Shown: piece after piece, positions 17,122 to 26,929 of the stretch | Layout: each line of letters opens with the position of its first letter | How positions within the stretch are numbered: position 1 is the first letter of the stretch | Origin: Lentzea guizhouensis | GTDB lineage: Bacteria > Actinomycetota > Actinomycetes > Mycobacteriales > Pseudonocardiaceae | Length of the DNA: 64,000 bases | Direction: 5' to 3' | Assembly: GCF_001701025.1 (NCBI RefSeq) | Contig: NZ_CP016793.1 | Coordinates: 1,364,001-1,428,000 of the forward strand | Position numbers and translations under genes: made by a program | Notes under the pieces: generated by a model | Seen by the model: the letters and a program-made list of their open reading frames with translations, nothing else | Told to the model about the DNA's origin: nothing | Databases searched by the model: none

Positions 17122-17655
17122 TCCAGCGTGCGATGCCGATGCCGAGCTCGGCGACGGCGATCAGCCGGGCCAGCCCGATGACCGCGGGCGGCAATCTCTT
17201 GGGCCCGCTCGGTGGCCTCGGTGGCATGAGCTGTGGTCGGCAACGCGCCCCTACCTCGACACCGCCCTGCGCGCGGTTACCGACGCCGAACGCGTCCACC
17301 CCGTCTCCACCCGCGACCGCATCCAGCACTTCCACGCCTGGCTCTGCACTCGCCCCGCCATCGGGCTGACCGGGCGCGCCTCACGCAGGCGAATGATCTC
17401 GCTCGGCGGGTCGAACGGGCCCGTTCGCGCTGTTGATGGTTCGACGTGGACCACGGTGTCGGCCCGATCAGTCGCGGAGATCCGCACGCGCGCACCGGCG
17501 GTGGTCAGGGTGGCGGTGATCGGCTGCCGTGTGGTGAGCATGGACATTTCGTGCCTCCCTTGCTGGCGGGTTGTTGCGAGAACCATCGCCGCCAGGCCGG
17601 ACACCCGGCTGTCACGGCCCTGACACCGGCGAGATCACCGGTGTCAGGGGCTGCG
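17122..17655. other. Decayed stretch with gene fragments
   Basis: Contains the DUF4097-type start listed at 17430-17547 and, on the plus strand around 17225-17390, an orphan piece reading HELWSATRPYLDTALRAVTD and IQHFHAWLCTRP without start or end. The two fragments abut, so a deletion probably joined them. Nothing else is recognisable. Confidence 0.5.
17430..17547 (-). pseudogene. N-terminal fragment of a DUF4097 (adhesin-like beta-helix) protein
   Basis: From ATG 17547, with GGGAGG six bases upstream, the frame reads MSMLTTRQPITATLTTAG and VRISATDRADTVVHVEPS. That is the standard opening of actinobacterial DUF4097 proteins (a beta strand, then V.I.ASDR.DTVV.V.PS). After about 39 residues the similarity stops abruptly, so only the 5' end of the gene is left. 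Confidence 0.6.
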
Positions 17656-18015
17656 TCACAGGCCGATGACCAGGTCGTACGCCTGCTCGGACTGGCCATG
17701 CAGGAACACGAACCGGACCGACAACTCCTTCGCGTCCGTGTCGATCGCGGGCTGCCCTGAGATGGTGCCTTGCGTGCGCAGGCCGTCCTCGCTCAGACCA
17801 CGAGCACCACCGAAGTCGGTGTAGTGGTGGAGCCGGTCGTCGGCGGCCTCGATCCACATGAACACCGTCTCCCCGCCAGGCTCGTCACCGGGCAGCGGAG
17901 GCGTGATCGTGTAGTCGAGCACGAACGCGTCCTCACCGCGGCTCAGGCTCAGGACGTCGAGCCGATGCCGGCCGTCCAGCACGGGCAGGGACTTGTCAAC
18001 GTCGACGTGGATCAC
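17656..18015 (-). CDS. Hypothetical protein, 119 aa
   Basis: Starts at GTG 18015 with GAGGAG seven bases upstream; the longer open frame upstream overlaps the secreted gene and is not protein-like. The sequence looks like a small beta-sandwich: VIHVDVDKSLPVLDGRHRLD, EDAFVLDYTITPPLPG, TVFMWIEAADDRLHHYTDFG, and a last strand SVRFVFLHGQSEQAYDLVI. No signal peptide. It begins 12 bases after the end of the broken secreted gene and was probably cotranscribed with it. Confidence 0.7.
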   Translation of the reverse strand: MIHVDVDKSLPVLDGRHRLDVLSLSRGEDAFVLDYTITPPLPGDEPGGETVFMWIEAADDRLHHYTDFGGARGLSEDGLRTQGTISGQPAIDTDAKELSVRFVFLHGQSEQAYDLVIGL

Positions 18016-18026
18016 CGGTGAACTCC

Positions 18027-18605
18027 TCAGGCACCGCCGGGCGTCGGGACCTGGCAAGTGATGTAGCGGTCCGCCGCCGCGTTCGGCTTGGAGCCCTTGA
18101 TGAACCAGTAGAAGGTGAGCTTGTTGCCGGTCGCGATCGTACCGGCGCTGCCGCCGATGAACTGGTACCTGTTCACGCTGCCGTGGAAGTCGTAGCCACT
18201 GCCCTGCGTGTGCGGCGAGTACGGCGGGTTGATCGCCTTGCCGTTGACGTAGGCGTAGGGCATCGAGACCGTCGCAACAGGACCGAGGTTGGCCTTGGCC
18301 GTGTTGGTCAGCTAGAAACCCCACGCGAGCGTGCCACCCGGTGCCCGCTGGAAGGTCACGGTGGACACCGCGTGGTTCCACGTGCCGGTGCACAGGTTGT
18401 TGGCCGGCGTCATCGCGTGACCCTGCTCGGCGTGCTGGGCAGCGCGCTGCGCCGCAACAGCATCATCCTCGCCCGGAGCGAGAGTGAAGGTGCCACCGCC
18501 GTTCGCGCCGACCGTGTCCGCCTGTGCCGGTGACGCCATCGCAACGAGTGCGGCGCCTGCGGCCAGTGCTGCCAGAACCTTTGTCTTCAGGGAAAACTCC
18601 CCCAT
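18027..18605 (-). pseudogene. Secreted protein gene interrupted by an in-frame TAG
   Basis: From ATG 18605 (GGGGGAG upstream) a signal peptide (VLAALAAGAALVAMASPAQA) leads into a Cys-containing mature part that stops at a TAG, 18312-18314, after LAWGF. The very same frame continues downstream with protein-like sequence (SMPYAYVNGKAINPP, VNRYQFIGGSAGTIATGNKL, DRYITCQVPTPGGA) for 94 more codons. The simplest reading is one 192-codon secreted protein, with a Cys in each part able to form a disulfide, disabled by a single base change to an amber codon, or a sequencing error. Confidence 0.7.
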
Positions 18606-18624
18606 CTGAAGTGATCTCCCCCGG

Positions 18625-19040
18625 TTAGCCGGCCGGGGTGAGTGCGCGCGGCACCGGTTGTTTCGGGATGGCCGGCACGTTCTCGTCGTACTCGCGCTCG
18701 TGCAACGGCGCGGACGCGGCCCGCAAGGTCGAGACCAGCAGGATCGCGCCGAGCGCACAGCCGGCGATCACCAGCGCGTCGTGACCGGACCGGGCGGTGA
18801 ACGTCAGCACCCCGAGGCTGCCGAGCACGAAACCCGAATGCAGGCACCAGCAGACCGCCGCGGTGGCCAGCGCGGCCCACGCTCTGCTGGTCATGGCGAC
18901 CAGGTTGACGACGGCGACCATCGCGATGACCGACAGCACTGGTTCGCTCCGGACACGACCGCGACTAACAGCAACGTCATGACGGCCGCGAGTGCCGACC
19001 CGAAGAAGAACGCAAATCCCCCAGGAACCGGTGTGCGCAT
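18625..19040 (-). pseudogene. Small four-helix membrane protein with frameshift
   Basis: From ATG 19040 one frame gives RTPVPGGFAFFFGSALAAVM and TLLLVAVVSG, a first membrane helix; the next three helices (VIAMVAVVNLVAM, WAALATAAVCWCLHSGFVLG, LVIAGCALGAILLV) lie in a different frame from about 18945 down, ending at 18625. Joined by a one-base shift they make one plausible ~138-residue integral membrane protein of a type often found beside actinobacterial kdp genes. Either a pseudogene or a sequencing error. The next gene downstream is the broken secreted gene. Confidence 0.6.
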
Positions 19041-19118
19041 GCCTCCAGTCCACCCCCGGGACCCTGGTATTTCGAGGGCCCTAACGGAGTTCGAACACGT
19101 GCTTTATGCGACCTTGTC

Positions 19119-19802
19119 TCACGGCTGGAAGCGGTAGCCCATACCGGGTTCGGTGATCAGGTGCTTCGGGTGCGAAGGGTTCTTCTCCAGCTTGCGCCGC
19201 AGCTGCGCCATGTACACCCGCAGGTACTGGGTCTCGTTGAGGTGTTTAGGCCCCCACACCTCCTGCAGAAGCTGTTTCTGGGTAACTAAACGGTCTGGGT
19301 TGCGCGCGAGGATCTCCAGGATTCCCCACTCTGTGGGCGTGAGGTGCACCTCGCGGTCGCCTCGGTGCACGCGTTTGACGGTGAAATCGACGGTGAAGGT
19401 CGACGTCTGCACGAGCGGCTCGTCCGGAACGTGTGCAGTGGTGGTCTTCCTGCGGACGGCGGCGCGGAGACGGGCCAGCAGTTCGTCCATTCCGAACGGT
19501 TTGGTGACGTAGTCGTCGGCGCCCGCGTCGAGGGCCTCGACCTTGGCGGCCGAGTCGGTGCGGGCGGACAGCACGATGATGGGGATCGTGGACCAGCCGC
19601 GAAGTCCGGCGATGACGTCCACGCCGTCGATGTCGGGCAGCCCGAGGTCGAGCACGACCACGTCGGGTTTGGCCTCCACGGCGATGCTCAGCGCGGTTCG
19701 GCCGTCATAGGCCGTCATGACGTTGTAGCCGCGTGCGCTGAGGTTGATTCTCAACGCACGGACGATCTGCGGTTCGTCGTCGACCACCAGCACAGAGGTC
19801 AT
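19119..19802 (-). CDS. kdpE: Response regulator KdpE
   Basis: 227 residues of the OmpR family. Receiver domain 1-~115 with acidic pocket VVDDE and phospho-acceptor Asp52 in VVVLDLGLPD, Thr/Ser in IVLSARTD and Lys in YVTKPFG. The C-terminal winged helix includes VHLTPTEWGILEILARNPDR, ETQYLRVYMAQLRRKLE and the final EPGMGYRF. It activates kdpFABC when KdpD senses low potassium or osmotic stress. Its ATG overlaps the kdpD stop by 4 bp. Confidence 0.97.
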   Translation of the reverse strand: MTSVLVVDDEPQIVRALRINLSARGYNVMTAYDGRTALSIAVEAKPDVVVLDLGLPDIDGVDVIAGLRGWSTIPIIVLSARTDSAAKVEALDAGADDYVTKPFGMDELLARLRAAVRRKTTTAHVPDEPLVQTSTFTVDFTVKRVHRGDREVHLTPTEWGILEILARNPDRLVTQKQLLQEVWGPKHLNETQYLRVYMAQLRRKLEKNPSHPKHLITEPGMGYRFQP

Positions 19803-22369
19803 TCGCGGTTCTCCTTGTGCACTGGCAACGAGATGACGACCGTGAGCCCGCCGCCGGGAGTGTCCTCGGCGGTGATCTCGCCTCCCATCGCGGTGGTGAA
19901 TCCCTTGGCCACGCTCAACCCCAGACCGACACCTGGGGTCGCATCGCGGTCACCAAGACGTTGGAACGGCGTGAAGACGCCAGCCAGCGCCTTCTTGTGC
20001 AGGCCGGGCCCGTGGTCGACGACCCGCAGCTCGACGTGGTCGCCGTGGGTGCTGGCACGGACTGCGATCTCCGGTTCGTCGTTGGCGATCTGCCCGTCCC
20101 CGTCCACGTCGACGCTGCGGCGCGGCCACATACGTCCGTGTCGCAGCGCGTTGTCGATGACGTTGGCCACCACGCGTTCCAGCAGACCGATGTCCGCATC
20201 TACCTGAGGCAGGTCCTCGTCGACGTCGACCGTGACAGTGCGCCGTTCGTCGACGGCGGACATCGCCCTGGCGACGACCTCGTAGTAACCGACCGGGCGC
20301 ATGACCGGGGCGACGGATCCCGTTGCGAGGCGAGAGGAGTCGAGCAGGTTGTCCACCAAGCCGTTGAGGCGGTCCGCCGACTCCTCCACGGTCTCCATGA
20401 GCTCGGTCATGTCCTCTTCGGACAGTTTCAGCTCGCGGTCGCGCAGGCTGCCGATGGCGGCCTTGATCGACGTCAACGGAGTCCGCAGATCGTGCCCGAC
20501 TCCGGAGAGCAGGGCGGTGCGCAGCTCGGTCGTCTCGACCTTGCGCTGGGCATTCCTGGTCTCGTCGGCCATGCGCTGTTGCCGCAACGCCATCAGCGCC
20601 TGTCCCGCGGCCGCCTCCAGCACGCGCTGGTCGCTCGCGGGCAACGTCCTGCCCCGCAGCGCGAGGTGGATGTCGGTGGTGACGGCGACGTCGGCGTCGG
20701 CCTCGTCCGGATCGTCGCAAGGCCGTGCTCCGACGCAGGCGACGCGTTCCCAGTCGTTGGCCCGCCTTTCGAGCAGCGCCACCGACTCCAGGCCGAAGTT
20801 CTCCCGGATCTTCTCCAGCAACCGAGCCAGCGGGTACGGGCTGGTGAGCACGGTGCGGGAGTAGGAGGCGAGCAACGCGGCCTCGGTGCGGGCACGGGCG
20901 CCCTGCTCGGCCAGGCGGGCTGCGCGGTCGACCACCAGCGCGACGATCGTCGCCACGATCACCATGGCAGCCAGCGTGATCACGTTCTCGGGCGAGTTGA
21001 CCGCCAGGCTGTAGTAGGGCTCGGTGAAGAAGTAGTTGAGCAGCCCCGCGCCGAAGAACGCGCTGACCAACGCCGGTCCCAGTCCGCCGATCAACGCCAC
21101 CACGCAGGTCGCGAGCAGGAACCCGACCAGGTCCGTGGAATAGGTGATGTCGTCACGCCAGAACAGCCCGAACACCGTGGTCAGGGCGGGCAGCAGCACC
21201 GACGCGAGCCAGCCGGCGAGTTGCCGTGAGCCGCTCAGCGCGTTGCGGCCGATCTTCCAGCGCAGGCCGCGGTGGGACTCGTCGTGCGTGACCATGTGGA
21301 CGTCGATCGCGCCGGACTCCTGCACGACCGACGCGCCGATGCCTTCGTCGAACGCCCGCGCGAGCCGAGAGCGCCTGGACGTGCCGAGTACGAGCTGGGT
21401 CGCGTTGACGCCCCGAGCGAACTCCAGCAACGCGGTCGGCACGTCGTCGCCGACCACCTGGTGGAAGGTCGCTCCCAAATCCTCGGCGATCTTGCGGCAC
21501 TTCGCGATCAGGTCGGGAGTCGCGCCGGTGAGACCGTCCCCGCGCATCACGTGCACCACAAGCAGTTCGGCGCCGGCGCGCAAGGCGATCCGTCGTGCGC
21601 GCCGGATGAGCGTCTCGCTCTCCGGACCACCTGTCACGGACACGACGACCCGCTCCCGCGTCTCCCACGTGTCGGTGATCCGCTGCTCGCTGCGGTAGCG
21701 CTGCAGAGCGACGTCCACCTGGTCCGCCACCCACAGCAGCGCCAGCTCGCGCAACGCCGTCAGGTTGCCGACCCGGAAGTAGTTGCCCAGTGCGGCATCG
21801 ATCTTGTGCGCGGCGTAGATGTTGCCGTGCGCGAGTCTTCGCCGCAGAGCTTCCGGGGTGATGTCGACCAGTTCGAGCTGATCCGCGCGGCGCACGACCT
21901 CGTCCGGCACCGTCTCCCGTTGCTGGACACCGGTGATGCGCTGGACGACGTCGTTGAGCGACTCGAGGTGCTGGACGTTGACCGTGGACAGCACGTCGAT
22001 GCCGGCTTCGAGCAGTTCCTCGATGTCCTGCCAGCGCTTCTCGTTGCGCGAGCCCGGCACGTTGGTGTGCGCGAGCTCGTCGACGACCGCAACCTCGGGT
22101 GCGCGGGCCAGCAGGGCGTCGACGTCCATCTCGGTGAAGTCGACGCCGCGGTGCTGGAACTCCCTGCGGGGCAGGATCTCCAGGCCGTCGAGCAGGTTCT
22201 GGGTCTTCTCCCTGCCGTGCGTCTCGACGAGCCCGACGACCACGTCGGTGCCGCGCTCCCGGCGCCGGTGAGCCTCGCCGAGCATGGCGAAGGTCTTGCC
22301 GACGCCGGGAGCCGCACCGAGGTAGATCCTCAGCTCGCCCCGGCGACGCTCAGGCTGCGTCGATGGCAC
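19799..22369 (-). CDS. kdpD: Sensor kinase KdpD
   Basis: 856 residues, usual for the family. N-terminal KdpD domain with Walker A GAAPGVGKT (19-27) and VVDELAHTNVPGSRN, a universal-stress-like domain with VSVTGGPESETLIRRA, four membrane helices (e.g. FLLATCVVALIGGLGPALVS), a GAF-like region, then the HisKA domain with GHDLRTPLTSIKAAIGS and an HATPase with DNALRH, VDHGPGL and GLGLSVAKGF. It phosphorylates KdpE in response to potassium limitation. It overlaps kdpC by 20 bp and kdpE by 4 bp. Confidence 0.97.
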   Translation of the reverse strand: MPSTQPERRRGELRIYLGAAPGVGKTFAMLGEAHRRRERGTDVVVGLVETHGREKTQNLLDGLEILPRREFQHRGVDFTEMDVDALLARAPEVAVVDELAHTNVPGSRNEKRWQDIEELLEAGIDVLSTVNVQHLESLNDVVQRITGVQQRETVPDEVVRRADQLELVDITPEALRRRLAHGNIYAAHKIDAALGNYFRVGNLTALRELALLWVADQVDVALQRYRSEQRITDTWETRERVVVSVTGGPESETLIRRARRIALRAGAELLVVHVMRGDGLTGATPDLIAKCRKIAEDLGATFHQVVGDDVPTALLEFARGVNATQLVLGTSRRSRLARAFDEGIGASVVQESGAIDVHMVTHDESHRGLRWKIGRNALSGSRQLAGWLASVLLPALTTVFGLFWRDDITYSTDLVGFLLATCVVALIGGLGPALVSAFFGAGLLNYFFTEPYYSLAVNSPENVITLAAMVIVATIVALVVDRAARLAEQGARARTEAALLASYSRTVLTSPYPLARLLEKIRENFGLESVALLERRANDWERVACVGARPCDDPDEADADVAVTTDIHLALRGRTLPASDQRVLEAAAGQALMALRQQRMADETRNAQRKVETTELRTALLSGVGHDLRTPLTSIKAAIGSLRDRELKLSEEDMTELMETVEESADRLNGLVDNLLDSSRLATGSVAPVMRPVGYYEVVARAMSAVDERRTVTVDVDEDLPQVDADIGLLERVVANVIDNALRHGRMWPRRSVDVDGDGQIANDEPEIAVRASTHGDHVELRVVDHGPGLHKKALAGVFTPFQRLGDRDATPGVGLGLSVAKGFTTAMGGEITAEDTPGGGLTVVISLPVHKENRE

Positions 22370-22874
22370 GGTTGAGCGCCGTCACGTTGACGGTGGTGGT
22401 GAACGTGCCGTGAGTGTTGGCGGCCACCAGTTCCTTCACCTTCTCGACCGGCAGTCCGGACGCGCGCGCTACCCGGAACACCTGGATCTCCGCATAGGCC
22501 GGGCTGATGTCCGGGTCCAACCCCGACGCCGAAGCGGTGATCGCGTCCTGCGGCACCTGGTCCTCGGACACGCCTTCGCGCTGCGCGATCGCCGTGCGTC
22601 GCTCGTCGACGACCTTCGTGTAGTCCTCGTTGATCTCGCTCTTGTTCGAGCCGCCGGAGGCCGGCAGCGTCGCAGCGGACGGACGCGGCACGAAGTACTT
22701 GTCGCCCTCCCGCACCACCGCCACCAGCGTCGTGTCGGCGGCCTCCGCGTTGCCGTGCAGGCCAGGGATGCGGGACACGCCCCACACCACGGCCGGGTAG
22801 GCCACGCCGAGGATCACGGTCAGCGCCAGCAGGATGCGAAGTCCTGCCCACGACTGCTTGAGGAAGTTGTTCAT
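22350..22874 (-). CDS. kdpC: Potassium-transporting ATPase subunit C
   Basis: 174 residues with one N-terminal membrane helix (LRILLALTVILGVAYPAVVW), then the family blocks VGREGDKYF-like VVREGDKYFVPRPSA, ITASASGLDPDISPAYAEIQ and RVARASGLPVEKVKELV, ending ALNRAID. KdpC stabilises the KdpFABC complex and raises its affinity for ATP. Three bases separate it from kdpB. Confidence 0.96.
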   Translation of the reverse strand: MNNFLKQSWAGLRILLALTVILGVAYPAVVWGVSRIPGLHGNAEAADTTLVAVVREGDKYFVPRPSAATLPASGGSNKSEINEDYTKVVDERRTAIAQREGVSEDQVPQDAITASASGLDPDISPAYAEIQVFRVARASGLPVEKVKELVAANTHGTFTTTVNVTALNRAIDAA

Positions 22875-22877
22875 GGT

Positions 22878-24935
22878 TCAGCCGATCCCGGGGATGAGTC
22901 GCACGAGCAGGTCGATCAGCCAGATCCCGGCGAACGGCGTCACGACGCCGCCCAGGCCGTAGATCAGCAGGTTGCGCCGCAGCAGCGCCGACGCGCTGGA
23001 CGGCCGGTAGCGCACGCCCTTCAGTGCCAGCGGGATGAGCGCCACGATGATCAGCGCGTTGAAGATCACCGCTGACAGGATCGCGGACTGCGGCGTGGCC
23101 AGGTGCATGATGTTGAGCTTGTCCAGAGCCGGGTAGATCGCCGCGAACATGGCGGGCAGGATCGCGAAGTACTTCGCCAGGTCGTTCGCCACGGAGAACG
23201 TCGTCAGAGCACCGCGGGTGATCAGCAGCTGCTTGCCGATCTCCACGATCTCGATGAGCTTGGTGGGATCCGAGTCCAGATCCACCATGTTCCCGGCTTC
23301 CTTCGCCGCGGAAGTACCGGTGTTCATGGCGACGCCGACGTCGGACTGCGCGAGCGCGGGCGCGTCGTTGGTGCCGTCACCGGTCATCGCGACCAGCCGC
23401 CCGCCCTCCTGTTCCTTGCGGATCAGGGCCATCTTGTCCTCGGGCTTGGCCTCGGCGAGGAAGTCGTCCACACCGGCTTCCGACGCGATGGCCTTGGCGG
23501 TCAACGGGTTGTCGCCGGTGACCATGACCGTCCGGATGCCCATCGCGCGCAGCTCGGCGAACCGCGCCTTCATGCCGGGCTTCACCACATCTGAAAGCCG
23601 GATGACCCCGAGCACCACGTCGTTCTCCGCGACGACGAGCGGTGTGCCGCCATCGGCGCTGATCTTGTCGACGACCTGGCGCACTTCGTCGGAGGTGGTG
23701 AACCCGCTCGCGGCGCCCTTGCGGATGCGGCGGTCACCGAGGTCGATGCCGGACATCCTGGTCTGGGCGGTGAACGGCACGAACTCGCCGGCCTTCTCCG
23801 CGTCGGTCGGCGCGGCCGAGAGGCCGTACTTCTCGACGCACAGCTCGACGATGCTGCGACCTTCCGGCGTACCGTCGGCGAGGCTCGACAGCCTGACGAC
23901 CTCGGCGAGCCTGCGCTCGTCCACTCCGGCGGCCGCGATGAACTCCGTGGCGCGCCGGTTGCCCCACGTGATGGTGCCGGTCTTGTCGAGCAGCAGCGTG
24001 TCGATGTCACCGGCGGCCTCGACCGCCTTGCCGGACGTGGCCAGCACGTTGCGCTGCACCAGCCGGTCCATGCCCGCGATGCCGATCGCGGACAGCAGCG
24101 CGCCGATCGTCGTGGGGATGAGGCACACGAGGAGTGCGGTCAGGACGATCACCGACTGCTCGCCGCCGGAGTAGATCGCGAACGGCTGCAGCGCCACGAC
24201 CGCGAGCATGAAGATGATCGTGAGCGTGGACAGCAGGATCGTCAGCGCGATCTCGTTCGGCGTCTTCTGCCGTTCGGCGCCTTCGACGAGCGCGATCATC
24301 CGGTCGACGAACGTTTCGCCCGGCTTGGCCGTGATCTTGACGACGATCCGGTCCGAGAGCACGGTCGTTCCACCGGTGACCGCGGACCGGTCACCGCCGG
24401 ACTCACGGATCACCGGTGCGGACTCACCGGTGATGGCCGACTCGTCCACGGTGGCAATGCCTTCGACGACGTCACCGTCACCAGGGATCGTCTCGCCGGC
24501 CTCCACGACGACGAGGTCGCCGAGCCGGAGTTCGGTGCCGGGAACGCGTTCCTCGGAGCCGTCCTCGGTCAGGCGCCTCGCGATCGCGTCCTTCTTCGTC
24601 TTGCGCAGCGACTCGGCCTGGGCCTTGCCGCGGCCCTCCGCGACCGCCTCGGCGAGGTTCGCGAACAGCACCGTGAACCACAGCCACACCGCCACGGCGA
24701 TCGTGAACACGCTGGGATCGGTGACCGCGAAGTAGGTGACCAACAGCGAACCGACCCAGACGACGAACATCACCGGGTTGCGCAGCTGGTGGCGCGGGTC
24801 GAACTTGCGCAGCGCGTCCGGGAAGGACTTCCACAGCTGCTGGGGGTCGAAGATGCCGGCACCGACCTGGCGGCCCAGGTTCTCGGCGTGCCGGTCGCGG
24901 ATCTCTTCCGGAGTCCGCTGAAGTGTGCTGGTCAC
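22878..24935 (-). CDS. kdpB: Potassium-transporting ATPase subunit B (P-type ATPase)
   Basis: 685 residues from the GTG at 24935, which overlaps the kdpA stop by 4 bp; the frame stays open far into kdpA but only as a shadow. P-type marks are present: [14 protein letters not shown], the phosphorylated DKTGT in [33 protein letters not shown], and the hinge [20 protein letters not shown]. The K-binding helix motifs of KdpB and its seven membrane helices are in the usual places. It is the ATP-hydrolysing subunit of the high-affinity K+ pump. Confidence 0.97.
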   Translation of the reverse strand: MTSTLQRTPEEIRDRHAENLGRQVGAGIFDPQQLWKSFPDALRKFDPRHQLRNPVMFVVWVGSLLVTYFAVTDPSVFTIAVAVWLWFTVLFANLAEAVAEGRGKAQAESLRKTKKDAIARRLTEDGSEERVPGTELRLGDLVVVEAGETIPGDGDVVEGIATVDESAITGESAPVIRESGGDRSAVTGGTTVLSDRIVVKITAKPGETFVDRMIALVEGAERQKTPNEIALTILLSTLTIIFMLAVVALQPFAIYSGGEQSVIVLTALLVCLIPTTIGALLSAIGIAGMDRLVQRNVLATSGKAVEAAGDIDTLLLDKTGTITWGNRRATEFIAAAGVDERRLAEVVRLSSLADGTPEGRSIVELCVEKYGLSAAPTDAEKAGEFVPFTAQTRMSGIDLGDRRIRKGAASGFTTSDEVRQVVDKISADGGTPLVVAENDVVLGVIRLSDVVKPGMKARFAELRAMGIRTVMVTGDNPLTAKAIASEAGVDDFLAEAKPEDKMALIRKEQEGGRLVAMTGDGTNDAPALAQSDVGVAMNTGTSAAKEAGNMVDLDSDPTKLIEIVEIGKQLLITRGALTTFSVANDLAKYFAILPAMFAAIYPALDKLNIMHLATPQSAILSAVIFNALIIVALIPLALKGVRYRPSSASALLRRNLLIYGLGGVVTPFAGIWLIDLLVRLIPGIG

Positions 24936-26569
24936 AGCAGTGCCTCCGCGATGGGACCAAGAGCGAGAGCGGGAACGAACGTCAGCGCGGCGACCAGCAC
25001 GATGCTGGCCCCGAGCAACGAGGCGAACAACGGGCCGGTGGTGGGCAGCGTGCCCGCCGTGACCGGCACCTTCTTCTGCGCTGCCAACGATCCGGCGAGC
25101 GCGAGCACCGCGATGATCGGGATGAATCGGCCGAACAGCATGCAGACGCCGAGCGAGGACTGGAACCAGTCGTTCGTCACCGTGATGCCACCGAACGCGC
25201 TGCCGTTGTTGTTCGATGCGGACGCGTAGGCGTAAAGGATTTCGGAGAGGCCGTGTTCGCCGGAGTTGTTCAGAACTCCCTGCGTGCTCGGCAGGATCGC
25301 CGCGATGCCCGCACCGACCAGCAGGACGGTCGGCATCGCGAGGATCGACACAGCAGCGGCCGTGACCTCCCGGCGGCCGAGCTTCTTGCCCAGGTACTCC
25401 GGCGTGCGGCCGACCATCAGACCCGCCAGGAACATCGCGATGATCGCCATCACCAGGATGCTGTAGAGCCCGGTGCCGACACCGCCCGGCGTCATCTCCC
25501 CGAACAGCATGTTCAGCAACGTGCCACCGCCACCGAGCCCGGTGAAGCTGTCGTGCCACGAGTTGACCGCACCGGTCGACGTGCCGGTCGTGGAGTTCGC
25601 GAAGAGCGCGCTGCCGGCCACGTCGAAGCGGAGTTCCTTGCCCTCCAACGGCCGCAGGCCGCTCGCCTCCGCACCCCAGATGACCGCGAGCATCGCGGCC
25701 CAGATGGTGCCCATGACGCCGAGCAACACGTAGCCCTGCTTGTTCTGACCGACCATCCGGCCGAACGTGCGGGTCAGCGCGACCGGGATCACCAGCAGCA
25801 GGAAGATCTCGATGAGGTTCGTCCACTCGTTCGGGTTCTCGAACGGGTGCGCGGAGTTCGCGTTGAGCACGCCGCCGCCGTTGGTGCCGAGTTCCTTGAT
25901 GGCTTCCTGGCTGGCAACGGGTGCGTTCGCGATGGTCTGGCCGTCAACGTCCACACCGGACTTGAGGCTCATCGTCACGCCGAGAGCGATCAGCACGATC
26001 GCGAAGACGAAGGCCAGCGGCAGCAGGATCCGGAGCGCGCCTCGGGTGAGGTCGACCCAGAAGTTGCCGAGCCGGTCGGTCTGGTGACGCACGAAACCGC
26101 GGATCAGCGCGACCGCGACAGCCAAGCCGGCCGCCGCGGACACGAAGTTCTGCACGGTCAGGCCGATCATCTGGACCGTGTGGCCCATGACGGCTTCCGG
26201 CACGTACGACTGCCAGTTCGTGTTGGTCACGAAGCTGATCGCCGTGTTGAAGGCCATGCCCTCCGGCACGTTGCCGCGATCGAAGTTGAACGGCAGCACG
26301 GACTGGATCCGCTGGATCACGTACAGGAACATGATGCCGACGAAGGAGAAGCCCAGCACGCCGTACGCGTAGGTGCTCCACTTCTGCTCGGCGTCGGGGT
26401 CGATGCGGGCGAAGCGGTAGATCGCCAGCTCGACCTTCGAGTGCTTCTGCGTTTCCGCTTCCTGGACGCGGAAAACGCGCGCCATGTAGTCGCCGAGGGG
26501 TCGGTACACGACCGCCAGGGCCGCGATCAGGATGCCGACCTGCAGAAGGCCGGCCACGAGGGGTGACAT
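24932..26569 (-). CDS. kdpA: Potassium-transporting ATPase subunit A
   Basis: 545 residues from the ATG at 26569 that overlaps the kdpF stop by one base; family length is about 555. Ten membrane helices and the selectivity-filter-like segments are visible: [49 protein letters not shown], and [15 protein letters not shown]. KdpA is the K+-conducting subunit related to SKT potassium channels. It lies second or third in the operon kdpX-F-A-B-C-D-E. Confidence 0.97.
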   Translation of the reverse strand: MSPLVAGLLQVGILIAALAVVYRPLGDYMARVFRVQEAETQKHSKVELAIYRFARIDPDAEQKWSTYAYGVLGFSFVGIMFLYVIQRIQSVLPFNFDRGNVPEGMAFNTAISFVTNTNWQSYVPEAVMGHTVQMIGLTVQNFVSAAAGLAVAVALIRGFVRHQTDRLGNFWVDLTRGALRILLPLAFVFAIVLIALGVTMSLKSGVDVDGQTIANAPVASQEAIKELGTNGGGVLNANSAHPFENPNEWTNLIEIFLLLVIPVALTRTFGRMVGQNKQGYVLLGVMGTIWAAMLAVIWGAEASGLRPLEGKELRFDVAGSALFANSTTGTSTGAVNSWHDSFTGLGGGGTLLNMLFGEMTPGGVGTGLYSILVMAIIAMFLAGLMVGRTPEYLGKKLGRREVTAAAVSILAMPTVLLVGAGIAAILPSTQGVLNNSGEHGLSEILYAYASASNNNGSAFGGITVTNDWFQSSLGVCMLFGRFIPIIAVLALAGSLAAQKKVPVTAGTLPTTGPLFASLLGASIVLVAALTFVPALALGPIAEALL

Positions 26570-26670
26570 CAGAACTTCTCCGGCCGGATGAGTGCGATGA
26601 ACAGGTAGACGATCAGCGCCAGGGCGATGACGCCCGCGATGACGTTCGCGATCAGACCGGTGCCGCTCAC
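26569..26670 (-). CDS. kdpF: KdpF, small subunit of the K+ pump
   Basis: 33 residues from GTG 26670, reading VSGTGLIANVIAGVIALALI then VYLFIALIRPEKF. One membrane helix with the family ending LIRPEKF. KdpF is a lipid-like stabiliser of KdpFABC. Its GTG overlaps the stop of the upstream 27-aa ORF (GTGA) and its TGA shares a base with the kdpA ATG. Confidence 0.93.
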   Translation of the reverse strand: MSGTGLIANVIAGVIALALIVYLFIALIRPEKF

Positions 26671-26750
26671 AGCTTCTCCAGTCCACGCACGGTGAGCCCC
26701 AGGACCAGGAAACTCACGATCAGCAGCAACGCGTAGGCCAGGTCGGCCAT
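26667..26750 (-). CDS. 27-aa membrane protein heading the kdp operon
   Basis: ATG 26750 is preceded by GGAAGGGAG, the best ribosome site of the operon. It encodes MADLAYALLLIVSFLVLGLT followed by VRGLEKL: one membrane helix with a short positive tail, so the N-terminus should face outwards. The stop overlaps the kdpF GTG by 4 bp, meaning kdpF translation is coupled to it. It looks like KdpF in size and topology but lacks the RPEKF end, and may be a second small subunit or a leader peptide controlling kdpF. Too short for normal gene calling. Confidence 0.8.
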   Translation of the reverse strand: MADLAYALLLIVSFLVLGLTVRGLEKL

Positions 26751-26874
26751 GACGCGCTCCCTTCCGGTGACAAACGATGTGACCCTGACGGGCGAAAGCG
26801 TGCATCACCGAAACCCGCTGCTCAGCGCAACCTGACAACACCTTGACACCCGCAGTGACTTCCTTGATGGATTC

Positions 26875-26882
26875 TTTACGCG
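26875..26882 (+). promoter_or_regulatory. TTTACGCG element upstream of the KimA-like gene
   Basis: TTTACGCG inside GGATTCTTTACGCGTAG, about 48 bases upstream of the start at 26930 and also about 125 bases from the divergent kdp operon start. The same octamer, in the same orientation to its gene, precedes the second APC transporter (32404-32411). It may be a KdpE site or part of a promoter; this is inference from recurrence only. Confidence 0.35.
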
Positions 26883-26929
26883 TAGCGATCCACGTCTCAC
26901 CTGAAGGTGGACCAGGAAGTCGACGCGAG

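Noticed and set aside
16961..17335. Minus-strand ORF with VIGLARLIAVAELGIGIARW
   Set aside because: Short hydrophobic run inside an otherwise shadow-like frame overlapping cbiZ; no start or family match.
24936..25826. N-terminal extension of KdpB within kdpA
   Set aside because: Shadow of kdpA; KdpB begins normally at GTG 24935 with the coupled overlap.
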